Assembly: GCA_031253835.1 (NCBI GenBank)
Contig: JAIRVP010000053.1
Coordinates: forward strand, 21,784-85,783
DNA from: Burkholderia sp.
GTDB lineage: Bacteria > Pseudomonadota > Gammaproteobacteria > Burkholderiales > Burkholderiaceae
Direction of reading: 5' to 3'
DNA length: 64,000 bases
The notes under the pieces: model-generated
Seen by the model: the letters and a program-made list of their open reading frames with translations, nothing else
What the model was told of the DNA's origin: nothing
Database searches by the model: none
Shown here: positions 51,930 through 62,280 of the stretch, in pieces
Position numbering within the stretch: position 1 is the stretch's first letter
How the letters are laid out: the number at the start of each line of letters is the position of its first letter
Translations under genes and position numbers: made by a program

Positions 51930-52661
51930 ATGCAAAGCTACGGTATCGCGCACGTCTGGGCGCAAGGTGATTTCGTCACGCGCGCCATCGCGATCACGCT
52001 GCTCGTGATGTCGGTCCTGTCGTGGATGGTGATCGTCATCAAGGGCTGGAACGTGATCCGCCTGAACCGCCTCACGAAGAATGCCGAGCAGGCGTTCTGG
52101 CATTCGGACGATTTCGACGACGGCGTCAAGAAGCTCGGCCTCGCCGCATCGACGCCGAACGACAACCCGTTCCTCGCGCTCGCGCTGTCGGGCAAGGAAG
52201 CCGCCGATCATCACCATCAGACGCAACCGCACCTGCACGATCGCATGGACGTGTCGGACTGGGTCACGCGCTGCCTGAAGGACACGATGGACGAAGGCAT
52301 CTCGCGCATGCAGAGCGGTCTCGCGATCCTCGCATCGATCGGCAGCACGGCACCGTTCGTCGGCCTGTTCGGCACGGTCTGGGGTATCTATCACGCGCTG
52401 CTCGCGATCGGCGCAACCGGCCAGACGTCGATCGACCAGGTGGCAGGCCCGGTCGGCGAATCGCTGATCATGACGGCCTTCGGCCTGTTCGTCGCGATCC
52501 CGGCCGTGCTCGGCTACAACGCACTGACGCGTGCGAACAAGGGTATCGTCAGCAAGCTGCGCCGCTTCGCGCACGGCCTGCACGCGTACTTCGTGACGGG
52601 CGCGAGCCTCGCATCGTCGTCGACGCGCGACGGTCTGCGTCTCGCCGCACGCGCCAGCTGA
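51930..52661 (+). CDS. exbB: MotA/TolQ/ExbB proton channel family protein
   Basis: A 243-residue subunit of the TonB motor with three transmembrane helices (about 20-40, 130-150 and 175-195) and a long cytoplasmic loop. APFVGLFGTVWGIYHALLAIG near residue 135 is the family signature; SLIMTAFGLFVAIPAVLGYN follows. The basic, histidine-rich cytoplasmic loop (DHHHQTQPHLHD) lies near 90. AAAGGAAA precedes the ATG. exbD follows after 13 bases. Confidence 0.95.
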   Translation: MQSYGIAHVWAQGDFVTRAIAITLLVMSVLSWMVIVIKGWNVIRLNRLTKNAEQAFWHSDDFDDGVKKLGLAASTPNDNPFLALALSGKEAADHHHQTQPHLHDRMDVSDWVTRCLKDTMDEGISRMQSGLAILASIGSTAPFVGLFGTVWGIYHALLAIGATGQTSIDQVAGPVGESLIMTAFGLFVAIPAVLGYNALTRANKGIVSKLRRFAHGLHAYFVTGASLASSSTRDGLRLAARAS

Positions 52662-52674
52662 GACGAGGTGAACC

Positions 52675-53103
52675 ATGGCCATGAACACCGGTTTCAGCGA
52701 CGATGACGACGATGCAGTGATGAGCGAGATCAACATGACGCCGCTCGTCGACGTCATGCTCGTACTCCTGATCATTTTCCTCGTGACGATCCCGGCGATG
52801 CAGCATGCGGTGAAGATCGACCTGCCGCACGCCAGCAGCCAGCCCGTCGACGAAAAACCGCAGACGGTCGACGTCGCGATCCAGGGCGACGGCACGATCC
52901 TGTGGGACGACCATACGGTCACGCGCGAACAGTTGCAGGCGCGCATCGCGGAAGCCGCGAAACGCACGCCGCAACCCGAGTTGCACCTGCGTGCCGATCG
53001 CAAGGTTGCGTACGAGCACGTCGCGGAAGTGATGTCGGATGCGCAGGCCGGCGGCCTGACGAAGCTCGGCTTCGTGACCGAGCCGGGCGCGAAAGCGAAG
53101 TAA
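52675..53103 (+). CDS. exbD: Biopolymer transport protein ExbD
   Basis: A 142-residue inner-membrane protein of the TonB motor with one transmembrane helix and a periplasmic domain. NMTPLVDVMLVLLIIFLVTI holds the essential Asp (Asp26), expected to carry protons. The acidic N-terminus (SDDDDDAV) is cytoplasmic. GACGAGGTG precedes the ATG. Last gene of the tonB run; a tandem repeat and a terminator follow. Confidence 0.95.
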   Translation: MAMNTGFSDDDDDAVMSEINMTPLVDVMLVLLIIFLVTIPAMQHAVKIDLPHASSQPVDEKPQTVDVAIQGDGTILWDDHTVTREQLQARIAEAAKRTPQPELHLRADRKVAYEHVAEVMSDAQAGGLTKLGFVTEPGAKAK

Positions 53104-53137
53104 CACGCGTACGTTGTGCTGTAACGTGTCACGCATC

Positions 53138-53189
53138 GCCGGCCGCACCTAGCCGGCCGCGCCTAGCCGGCCGCACCTAGCCGGCCGCA
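53138..53189. repeat. 14-bp tandem repeat array after exbD
   Basis: The unit cctagccggccgca occurs three times (53148-53161 with one change, 53162-53175 and 53176-53189), preceded by a partial copy (gccggccgca). It is near-identical, GC-rich and self-complementary in ccggccg. It lies in the 3' untranslated stretch of exbD, ahead of a terminator. Confidence 0.85.
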
Positions 53190-53197
53190 CACAAAGT

Positions 53198-53231
53198 AAA
53201 AGGCCTTCATCGCCAGATGAAGGCCTTTTTT
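53198..53231 (+). terminator. Intrinsic terminator of the tonB-exbB-exbD unit
   Basis: The stem aaggccttcat/atgaaggcctt with loop cgccag is followed by a T-run. It ends the exbD transcript. The remaining 283 bases before the LysR gene end (53232-53514) hold nothing that I recognise. Confidence 0.9.
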
Positions 53232-53514
53232 CATGCGCACGCGGGCGCCTTCGGGCGGCGGGCTCTTTGGCGGTATCGGTTGCGCCTCGAGCAACGCAAA
53301 TGCGACTCTGCCGTGGTCTGCACGGACTGCGCGTTCTGCCCTATCTGGCTCACAATATATGCGGCCACCTGATTTCGCTCAGAACTTCCTTCACGAAATG
53401 GGATTTCAATATAGGCCCGCACGCGCGCGCATTCAAGGTTCCGGCGATTGAAACTTGCGATTGCAGGCGACGCTTCAATGACAAAACAAATTTGCGTCGT
53501 CGTGCACGCCGTGT

Positions 53515-54489
53515 TCAGGTCGCCGAAACATCTGCCGCTGCTTCCTTCTTCGCACGCTCGGGGCAACCGGGCTCCTTGTACGCGCCGTGATCGAGCTTCT
53601 CGACCAGATAGTCGACGAACGCGCGCACTGCAGGCGGCATCCCCTGCCGCGACACGAACACCGCATACAGTTGCGGCACCGGCAGCGTCCAGCCCGGCAT
53701 CACGGGCGACAGTTGCCCCGCACGCAGCGCGTTGCCGTACATCATCTCCGGCAGTGCCGCGATGCCGAGGCCGTCGAGCACGGCCTCGCGGATCGTCATC
53801 AGGTCGGCCGTCACGAGCCGCGGGTCATGCTCGTGCACGTGACGCGTCCCGTCCGGCGCGATCAGGTTGAACACGTGCCGCCCGTCGACGCTCGGCGTAT
53901 CGAGCGTCTCGAAGCCGGTCAGGTCGTCCGGCACCAGCGGCGGCGCATTCTGGCTCAGCAGGCTCGGCGCACCGACCAGCATCTGCTCGGTGCGCCACAG
54001 CGGCCGCACGACGATGTTGGCGTTCTGCGGCGGCTCCGAGCGCACGCGCAGCGCGACGTCGATCGAATCCTCGAACAGGTCGATCACGCGATTCGTCACG
54101 CGGACATGCACCTTCACCTCGGGATAGCGGCGCAGGAATTCGGGCAGGATGCGCGACAGCATCGTCTGCGACAGCGTGACGGGCACGCTGACCCGCACCG
54201 AGCCGCGCGGCGACGCGCGCAACTGCTGCACCGCGTTCATCGCGGCCTGCGCTTCGGCCAGCATCGCCTGGCAATGCTGGTAGAACAGCTCCCCTGCCTC
54301 GGTCAGCGCGAGCTTGCGCGTCGAACGTTGCAGCAGGCGCACGCCGAGCGCCGCCTCGAGCTCGGTCAGGCGCCGCGACAGGCGCGATTTCGAGATGCCC
54401 AGCACGCGCTCCGCGGCCGAGAAACCGCCATGTTCGACGACCTGCGAAAAGTACATCAGGTCGTTCAGGTTATGTGCATCGATATTCAT
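53515..54489 (-). CDS. LysR family transcriptional regulator
   Basis: A 324-residue LysR-type regulator. The N-terminal winged helix-turn-helix (MYFSQVVEHGGFSAAERVLG then ISKSRLSRRLTELEAALGVR) is followed by the substrate-binding domain (about 95-300, SVRVSVPVTLSQTMLSRILP). It is divergent from the pirin gene and probably controls it, as such pairs are common in Burkholderia and Pseudomonas. The C-terminal 20 residues are charged and extra. The spacer of 122 bases carries operator-like repeats. Confidence 0.93.
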   Translation of the reverse strand: MNIDAHNLNDLMYFSQVVEHGGFSAAERVLGISKSRLSRRLTELEAALGVRLLQRSTRKLALTEAGELFYQHCQAMLAEAQAAMNAVQQLRASPRGSVRVSVPVTLSQTMLSRILPEFLRRYPEVKVHVRVTNRVIDLFEDSIDVALRVRSEPPQNANIVVRPLWRTEQMLVGAPSLLSQNAPPLVPDDLTGFETLDTPSVDGRHVFNLIAPDGTRHVHEHDPRLVTADLMTIREAVLDGLGIAALPEMMYGNALRAGQLSPVMPGWTLPVPQLYAVFVSRQGMPPAVRAFVDYLVEKLDHGAYKEPGCPERAKKEAAADVSAT

Positions 54490-54554
54490 CTCATCGTTCC
54501 AATTTCAGAACAATCCATTGCGAACCGCCGCAAATCGGACGGTAAAACGCCCAA

Positions 54555-54587
54555 TATAATAGCGCTATGTTTCAAAAATAACGCTAT
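54555..54587. promoter_or_regulatory. Operator-like direct repeats and TATAAT in the LysR-pirin spacer
   Basis: AATAGCGCTAT (54558-54568) recurs as AATAACGCTAT (54577-54587), 10 of 11 alike and offset by 19 bp, about two helical turns. The first holds the palindrome TAGCGCTA. A perfect TATAAT stands at 54555-54560 and could be the pirin -10, so the regulator would sit on the promoter. Confidence 0.55.
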
Positions 54588-54611
54588 TCCGACGATTTCG
54601 AGGGCTTCCCC

Positions 54612-55484
54612 ATGACGACCGCTCGCTCGCTTGACCGTACCTACCCCGCCCTTCGCACGACCGAAGGCGGCGGCTTCGTGGTTCACCGTCCGTTCCCGAC
54701 CCGGCTGCTGATGGACTTCGATCCGTTCCTGCTGCTCGACGAAATGGGCCCCGTCGACTACGCGCCCGGCGAAGCCGTCGGTGCGCCCGACCATCCGCAT
54801 CGCGGCTTCGAGACCGTGACGTATGCACTCGACGGGCGCTTCCGCCATCGCGACTCGTCCGGCCATGCGGGCACGCTCGGCCCCGGCGACGTGCAGTGGA
54901 TGACAGCCGGCGCCGGCGTCGTGCACAGCGAGATGCCCGATCCGGCATTCGCGCAGACGGGCGGCCGCTCGCACGGCTTCCAGCTGTGGGTCAACCTGCC
55001 GCGCCGCGACAAGATGATCGCGCCGCGCTACCAGGAGATCCCGGCCGACCGCATCCCGACCGCGACGTCGCCGGACGGCCGCGCGCGCGTCCGCGTGATC
55101 GCCGGCGAAGCATTCGGCGTCCAGGCCGCGATCGAGACGCGCACGCCGATCCTCTACCAGCATTTCACGCTGGAGCCCGGCGCAACGGTCACGCAGCCCG
55201 TGCCGGCCGGCTATCGCGTGTTTGCCTATCCGATCGACGGAACGGGCCTCTACGGGCCCGACAGGCAGGCTGTCGACGCCCGGCACATGATCGTCTACGG
55301 CGACGACGGCGACACGGTCACGTTCGCCGCCGGCGACACGCCGCTCGACCTGCTGCTGATCGGCGGCGTGCCGCTCAACGAGCCGATCGTCCGCTACGGC
55401 CCGTTCGTGATGAATACCGAGGAAGAGATCCGGCAGGCCGTCGTCGACTACCAGACGGGCCGCATGGGCCGCATCGACGCATGA
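54612..55484 (+). CDS. Pirin family protein
   Basis: A 290-residue bicupin. The first cupin holds the metal ligands in DHPHRGFETVTYALDG near 57-72 and HSEMPD near 101, as in bacterial pirins such as quercetinase-like YhhW; the second cupin (about 180-270) lacks obvious ligands. The reaction is uncertain: some pirins oxidise quercetin, others sense redox through iron. It is divergent from a LysR regulator and followed by an AtaL-like gene. Confidence 0.92.
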   Translation: MTTARSLDRTYPALRTTEGGGFVVHRPFPTRLLMDFDPFLLLDEMGPVDYAPGEAVGAPDHPHRGFETVTYALDGRFRHRDSSGHAGTLGPGDVQWMTAGAGVVHSEMPDPAFAQTGGRSHGFQLWVNLPRRDKMIAPRYQEIPADRIPTATSPDGRARVRVIAGEAFGVQAAIETRTPILYQHFTLEPGATVTQPVPAGYRVFAYPIDGTGLYGPDRQAVDARHMIVYGDDGDTVTFAAGDTPLDLLLIGGVPLNEPIVRYGPFVMNTEEEIRQAVVDYQTGRMGRIDA

Positions 55485-55584
55485 CGCCCGATCGGGGGCG
55501 GCGGGTGCCGCGAAACGCGTCGTTTTGCGTCACAATGACTTCTTGAACCATGTGGCCGCCTGCCACCAGAAGGAACCCGTCCCC

Positions 55585-56067
55585 TTGAACTTCGAACATC
55601 TGATCCAGATCAACGCCGACGATCCGGCCGTGCCGCCCCTCACCCGCGACCAGCTCTGGGAAGGCCTCGTGCTGCGCGCCGAGCAGCCGCAACTGTTCGT
55701 GCTCGGCCTCGACAGCTGCGTCGTCCTCGAACGGACGGACACGACGCTCGAACGCGAACTGCACTACGGCCATGCGACCGTGCGCGATCACGTCACGTTC
55801 ACGCCGAACCAGCAGGTTCGCTACGACATCCTGGCGGCCGACGGCGAGATCGGCGGTTCGCTGACGATGACGATCGAGGAGCGTGACGACCACGCGCTGT
55901 TCCTGCGTTTCGAGTACCGCACGACGCTGACCGTTACCGACGACAGCGAAGACGCCCGGCAGACGCACGGGATCGTCAAGGAAGCCTACCGCACGTCGGA
56001 TATCGACACGGTCCGCCTGATCCGCGAATACGCGCAGGGCCGCAAGGCCCCCGATCCGCTGCACTGA
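55585..56067 (+). CDS. AtaL-like SRPBCC protein (DUF1857)
   Basis: A 160-residue protein of the AtaL-like/DUF1857 group in the Bet v 1-like fold. It begins MNFEHLIQINADDPAVPPLTRDQLW, the family pattern. I chose the TTG at 55585, with AGAAGGAA upstream; earlier in-frame codons add 20 residues without family match. The domain fold binds hydrophobic ligands, and the function is unknown. It lies 100 bases after pirin, with a possible own promoter in between. Confidence 0.8.
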   Translation: MNFEHLIQINADDPAVPPLTRDQLWEGLVLRAEQPQLFVLGLDSCVVLERTDTTLERELHYGHATVRDHVTFTPNQQVRYDILAADGEIGGSLTMTIEERDDHALFLRFEYRTTLTVTDDSEDARQTHGIVKEAYRTSDIDTVRLIREYAQGRKAPDPLH

Positions 56068-56149
56068 TCCTGGCGGCGGCCTGCCGGCCGCCGTTTGATT
56101 CAAGCTATCAAGTCTGATGTTTCGATCGATAAAGAGTTTTTGTAAATGG

Positions 56150-56171
56150 GAATAGTTATCATTTAGAATTC
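56150..56171. promoter_or_regulatory. Fur box upstream of hemP
   Basis: gaatagttatcatttagaattc matches the Fur pattern around AGTTATCATTT and is flanked by gaat and attc ends. It lies about 35 bases before the hemP start. Confidence 0.75.
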
Positions 56172-56205
56172 ATTCCATCGTATCGACAGTCACCGATCAA
56201 ACCGA

Positions 56206-56451
56206 ATGACCGACACCATGCGCCCGACCACGCTGACCCTGCGCCGCACGACCGGCACCGCAGCCAGCAGCCGTCAGAAGACGGCAGCGGTCACCACGCC
56301 GGCGAAGCCCGCCGGCAACCGCGATGCAGGCACGCGGGTCGTGAACAGCGACGCGCTGTTGCAAGGCCACAGCCACATCAGCATCGCGCATAACGGAGAG
56401 ACGTATCAGTTGCGCGCCACGCGGCTCGGCAAACTGATCCTGACGAAGTAA
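56206..56451 (+). CDS. hemP: Hemin uptake protein HemP
   Basis: An 81-residue protein of the HemP/HmuP family (PF10636). The conserved C-terminal part is residues 50-81, LLQGHSHISIAHNGETYQLR followed by ATRLGKLILTK. Family members act as small regulators or cofactors that raise hemin receptor expression. The N-terminal half is Arg/Thr-rich and unconserved; a second ATG at 56218 is a possible start. There is a Fur box upstream. No hemin transporter genes adjoin it, so here hemP is separate from the main hmu genes. Confidence 0.9.
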   Translation: MTDTMRPTTLTLRRTTGTAASSRQKTAAVTTPAKPAGNRDAGTRVVNSDALLQGHSHISIAHNGETYQLRATRLGKLILTK

Positions 56452-56454
56452 GAC

Positions 56455-56585
56455 AGCGTATTGTGGGGACCACCTCCCTGAGAGGTGTTGGGCAGTAGCC
56501 AGCGTAACGGCTTGCACGCGAGATCTAGACCCCTTCGTGCAAACACACTCAAGCAGCCGTTGCAGCAAGCCAAGCCACTTTTTTT
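56455..56585 (+). ncRNA. Structured RNA candidate in the hemP 3' region
   Basis: After the hemP stop there is no frame but strong RNA structure. Hairpin one: CACCT (56471-56475) with AGGTG (56483-56487) and a CCCTGAG loop. A long stem follows: AACGGC (56506-56511) pairs with GCCGTT (56556-56561) and, inside it, TTGCACG (56512-56518) pairs with CGTGCAA (56536-56542). A run of seven T (56579-56585) stands 18 bases after it. CACCTCCC could bind ribosome sites. Being downstream of a Fur box, it could be an iron-limitation sRNA; B. cenocepacia has one named BrrF, and whether this is that locus is unverified. Confidence 0.5.
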
Positions 56586-56603
56586 GGTTCTCGCACAAGG
56601 TAG

Positions 56604-56639
56604 AAAAAAAGCGGCACGTCGAAGGACGTGCCGCTTTTT
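56604..56639. terminator. Bidirectional intrinsic terminator between hemP and ftrD
   Basis: A perfect stem gcggcacgtc/gacgtgccgc with loop gaag has A-runs on the left and T-runs on the right, so it can end hemP transcripts from the left and the ftrABCD transcript from the right. Confidence 0.9.
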
Positions 56640-56727
56640 CATTTGCGCGGTCAATGCGGAAGGCATGCCGCTCGAGTACGTCGATACGCGCTTGCATGAC
56701 GGCCGAAGCCGTACTGTGCAAGACGCT

Positions 56728-58125
56728 TCAGAAACCCCAGAACATCAGCCACCACGCGCTGTCGACGACGGCCAGCCCGACGGCGAACCACGTGAAGGCC
56801 GCGAGCCGGCGCGGCCATGCCGCATAACGCCCCGTCACTTTCCACGCGAGCCACGCGCTCCATGCATTGGCGCCGACCAGGATCGCGATGCGCACGTCGG
56901 TCGCCCAGCCGAGCGGCACATGCTCCGCGCGCAGCAGCGACAGCGTCGTGGCCGACAGGCCGAGGAACACACCCGCGCCCGCGATCGGGATCAATGCCTG
57001 CGCGAGATGATGCAGCCGCACGCGATCGAAGCGGCCGAGCATCAGCGTGGCGCCGGCCAGCAACACCAGCAGCGCGGTGCCGTACACGAGCCCCGTGCCG
57101 ACGATGTAGCTGACGACCAGCCCGCCATCGAGCCAGGAGAACACGTCGTTGCGATCCGGATAGTGCGTGAGCAGGAACCACGGCGCATTGGTCTCGAGCG
57201 GCCACGTGATGTCGTGGTCGATCAGCCAGCCGGCGAGCCACTGCTTGATCTGCACGAACAACGGGCTGACGGTCCAGTGGAATGCGCCGATCGCAACGCC
57301 GAGCAGGCCGTACAGGATCAGCGCGGTGTCCCACGGGTTCGCGTGCTGCGCACCGAGGTTCACGACTTCGTCGGACGGCGAGCGCAGCGACAGCGAGATC
57401 GCGTCGCGGTGCCCGCTGCAGCGGCCGCACATATGGCAGTCCGCCGCGCCCTTCATGTTGCGCAACGGCACGAGCGGCGCGCAGTTGATCGGAATCACGC
57501 GATGGCCGTGCTCGCCGTTCTTGTACGAACGGCGCCACGCATCCTCGTCGACCTTGTAGCGCATCGGCGCGAGCCGCGCGAGCAGCCCGAACACGCCGTT
57601 CACGGGGCACAGGTACTTGCACCACACGCGCTTCTCGCGGCCGTACAGCACGCCGATCACAATCGCGCCGACGGTCGAGCCGCCGAGCACGAACAGCACC
57701 GCGAGCGGGTACTGGTACACGCTCACCATCTGCCCGTAGATCGTCGTGATCCCGAACGCGACGAACGGCCAGCCGCCCCACCGGATCCAGCGCGGAATCG
57801 GGCCGCCGCGGCCGAACTTGCTCGCGTATTCGGTGAGTGCGCCTTCCGGGCACAGCACGCCGCACCACACGCGGCCGAGCATCACCATCGACAGCAGCAC
57901 GAACGGCCACCAGATGCCCCAGAACGCGAACTGCGCGATCAGCGTGAGGTTGTTCCACAGATGCGCGGAATCGTCCGGCAGCGGCAACACCGCCGGCACG
58001 ATGATCAGGAATGCGTAGACCGCGACGACGATCCACTGGATGCCGCGGATCAGCGCGCCGTGGCGCTGCATCCACTGGCCGGCCTGTGCGAGCCAGCCCG
58101 GCTTGGCTGCGGCGACTACGCTCAT
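56728..58125 (-). CDS. ftrD: 4Fe-4S polyferredoxin membrane protein FtrD
   Basis: A 465-residue inner-membrane iron-sulfur protein that is the electron-transfer member of the FtrABCD ferrous iron system. It has several transmembrane helices and cysteine clusters VWCGVLCPEG near residue 87, VWCKYLCPVNG near 168 and CHMCGRCSGH near 230, for [4Fe-4S] centres, like NapH/CcoG proteins. Its first bases overlap the ftrC stop by four. It is the last gene of the ftrABCD operon; a terminator follows. Confidence 0.9.
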   Translation of the reverse strand: MSVVAAAKPGWLAQAGQWMQRHGALIRGIQWIVVAVYAFLIIVPAVLPLPDDSAHLWNNLTLIAQFAFWGIWWPFVLLSMVMLGRVWCGVLCPEGALTEYASKFGRGGPIPRWIRWGGWPFVAFGITTIYGQMVSVYQYPLAVLFVLGGSTVGAIVIGVLYGREKRVWCKYLCPVNGVFGLLARLAPMRYKVDEDAWRRSYKNGEHGHRVIPINCAPLVPLRNMKGAADCHMCGRCSGHRDAISLSLRSPSDEVVNLGAQHANPWDTALILYGLLGVAIGAFHWTVSPLFVQIKQWLAGWLIDHDITWPLETNAPWFLLTHYPDRNDVFSWLDGGLVVSYIVGTGLVYGTALLVLLAGATLMLGRFDRVRLHHLAQALIPIAGAGVFLGLSATTLSLLRAEHVPLGWATDVRIAILVGANAWSAWLAWKVTGRYAAWPRRLAAFTWFAVGLAVVDSAWWLMFWGF

Positions 58126-58964
58126 GCCGCGCGGCCTGCGGCGACGGCCGGACGACGGCTTGCGCGCTTCATCAGCAGCCAGACGACGGCCCAGTACACC
58201 GCATAGGCGACCAGGTTGGTCAGCGCCGGGTGCGCACGATAGCCGGTCAGCGTCGCGACGAGCGAGCCGAACGTGCCCGAGTCATCGAGGATCGCCGACG
58301 TATCCCACACCTGCGAAATGCCGAGCGGCAGGATTTCCTTGTCGATCAGCTTGTCGACGCCGGTCTGGAACAGGCCCGCGCCGAGGAACAGCAGCATCAC
58401 TTCGGTGACGCGGAAGAAATGCCGCCACGAGAAGTACTTGCCGCCGAGCTGCAGCAGATAGAACGTGAGGAACGCCAGGCCGAGACCGATCAGGACCGCG
58501 AGCATCTGGCCGCCGTCGACGTGACCCGACTGGCCGAACCCGAGACCGTACAGGAAAATCACCGTCTCGCTGCCTTCGCGTGCGATCGCGAGCGCGACCA
58601 GCACCGCGACGCCCCACCAGTTCGAGTCGCGCGTACTCTGCTGCAGCGATTGCTCCATGTCGCGCTTCAGCGTGCGGCCGTGCCGGCGCATCCACAGCAC
58701 CATCTGCACGATCAGCACGCATGCGATCAGCACCATCGCGGTCTGGAAGTAGTCCTGCGCGTCGCCGGACAACACTTCGGTGAAACCGACCAGCGCGGCG
58801 CCGAGGCCCACGGCCATCAGCAAGCCGACACCGACGCCGGCCCACAGGAAAGGCAGGCCGCGGCGCGCGTCGTCGTCGCCGTTTTTCAGCCATGCATAGA
58901 GAATGCCGACGACGAGCAGCGCTTCGACGCTCTCCCGCCAGACGATGAACAAGATCTGACCCAT
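58122..58964 (-). CDS. ftrC: FTR1 family iron permease FtrC
   Basis: A 280-residue inner-membrane permease of the FTR1/EfeU family with seven hydrophobic helices. The iron-binding motifs RESVE (residues 10-14) and REGSE (129-133) are both present. It takes up iron, probably after oxidation by the partner proteins. Overlap with ftrD and a gap of 58 bases to ftrB show one operon. Confidence 0.95.
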   Translation of the reverse strand: MGQILFIVWRESVEALLVVGILYAWLKNGDDDARRGLPFLWAGVGVGLLMAVGLGAALVGFTEVLSGDAQDYFQTAMVLIACVLIVQMVLWMRRHGRTLKRDMEQSLQQSTRDSNWWGVAVLVALAIAREGSETVIFLYGLGFGQSGHVDGGQMLAVLIGLGLAFLTFYLLQLGGKYFSWRHFFRVTEVMLLFLGAGLFQTGVDKLIDKEILPLGISQVWDTSAILDDSGTFGSLVATLTGYRAHPALTNLVAYAVYWAVVWLLMKRASRRPAVAAGRAA

Positions 58965-59022
58965 CGATACCTCCTGACGCGCGGGGCAAGGGACTGGTGT
59001 GCCCGCACGCAGATAAAACGCG

Positions 59023-59355
59023 TTACTTCGCGACGATCACGCCCTGCGCCTGCTGGTGGAAATCGTCGAAAAACTTGTATTCGCCCGGCGACAGCGGAGC
59101 GACGACCACGAACGAATCGGCGCCCGGTGCGAGCACCTTCTCCTTGCGCAACTGCACGCTCTCGAATTCGGCGGCGCCCTTGCCGGTGTTCTTGATCTCG
59201 ATCTTGAAACGCTGGCCGGCCGGCACTTCGATGCGGGCGGGATTCAGCTTGCCGTCCGTCATCTCGAGCTTGAACGTCGGCAGGTCGGCAGCGTGCGCTG
59301 CGCCGGCAAGCCACAGCGCAGCGGCTGCGGCAACGATTTTCTGGGGAATTTTCAT
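59023..59355 (-). CDS. ftrB: Periplasmic cupredoxin FtrB
   Basis: A 110-residue secreted protein with a signal peptide of about 22 residues (ends at AHAADL) and a cupredoxin-like domain. The C-terminal segment LSPGEYKFFDDFHQQAQGVI fits cupredoxin folds of this family, which handle copper and may oxidise iron. It is the second gene of ftrABCD. Confidence 0.88.
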   Translation of the reverse strand: MKIPQKIVAAAAALWLAGAAHAADLPTFKLEMTDGKLNPARIEVPAGQRFKIEIKNTGKGAAEFESVQLRKEKVLAPGADSFVVVAPLSPGEYKFFDDFHQQAQGVIVAK

Positions 59356-59410
59356 TCTGGGTTCTCTACGCCGACGGCGCGCCGAAGCGCGCCGTTCGTG
59401 ATGCCACCGA

Positions 59411-59962
59411 TCAGTAACCGCCCTTCTTGCCGATGCCGGCGAACGGGAAGTCGTACTCGAGCGTAACGGGCTTGAACCACGCGCCCACGCCCGTCTCCTT
59501 GTCGATGTGGCGGCCGAAGGCCATGTGGCCCGACTGCATCGGCGGCTTCACGACCATCGTCAGGTGATACTTGCCCGGGCCGTTCAGCTTCACGTTGTCG
59601 CCGTAGTGCGGGCCGTCGCTCGCGACCATGCCCATCAGGTCGCCTTCAGCCTTCCACTTCGTGTCGCCCTGCTTCGTCAGCTTGTACGTGACCTGCAGGT
59701 ACGGCATCCAGTCGCCTTCCGCGAAACCCGTCGGGTTGTTCTTGACCGCATGGATGTCGGCCTCGAGGTGGATGTCGGAATCCGACGCCTTGCGCATCAT
59801 CCCTTCCGGGTCCATCGTGATCGGCTGCAGGTACACCGCGCCGATTTCCATGCCGCCCTGGATCTGCTGCTTGCCGATCGGATATTCGGCGGCCGAGGCC
59901 GACATCGCGGCAAGCGCCGCGGCTACCGCAACCGTCGTGCGGATGAACGAAGAACCCAACAT
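59411..59962 (-). CDS. ftrA: P19-like periplasmic iron-binding protein FtrA
   Basis: A 183-residue secreted protein of the P19/Tpd/FetP group, with a signal peptide of about 25 residues ending in SASAAEY. Histidine- and methionine-rich parts include MEIGAVYLQPI, DSDIHLEADIHAV and QSGHMAFGRHI, which fit the copper and iron sites of P19. The ATG at 59962 is chosen since AAGGAG stands five bases upstream; a GTG two codons earlier leaves no spacing. First gene of the ftrABCD operon, behind a Fur-box-like site. Confidence 0.92.
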   Translation of the reverse strand: MLGSSFIRTTVAVAAALAAMSASAAEYPIGKQQIQGGMEIGAVYLQPITMDPEGMMRKASDSDIHLEADIHAVKNNPTGFAEGDWMPYLQVTYKLTKQGDTKWKAEGDLMGMVASDGPHYGDNVKLNGPGKYHLTMVVKPPMQSGHMAFGRHIDKETGVGAWFKPVTLEYDFPFAGIGKKGGY

Positions 59963-60054
59963 GGACACTCCTTGTTATTTGTCTGACTATCTTGACGACA
60001 CGCGGGCCACCGCCGAGGCGGCCCACTGGAAACACTAACGCGACCAAGAACGTT

Positions 60055-60079
60055 AATGCGAACAATTCTCAATAATTGC
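60055..60079. promoter_or_regulatory. Fur-box-like site upstream of ftrA
   Basis: aatgcgaacaattctcaataattgc reads on the minus strand as GCAATTATTGAGAATTGTTCGCATT, near the Fur pattern. It lies about 95 bases upstream of the ftrA start, so the operon is probably iron-repressed. The remaining bases to the uvrB end (60080-60189) show nothing else. Confidence 0.6.
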
Positions 60080-60189
60080 GAAGTTTAGCACCGAACCCGT
60101 TTCGGAACAAACGAGGCGCCGTGTAAACCCCTGATCCGACAAGGCTTACAGGCTCGTTACCAACAGGTTTCTGTGACGTCTGGAAAGAT

Positions 60190-62280
<2,091 letters not shown>

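Noticed and set aside
53138..53189. The tandem repeats as a CRISPR array
   Set aside because: Units of 14 bp directly abut without spacers and no cas gene is present.
56537..56827. A 96-codon frame downstream of hemP
   Set aside because: It crosses the bidirectional terminator and overlaps the end of ftrD, has no ribosome site and no conserved features.
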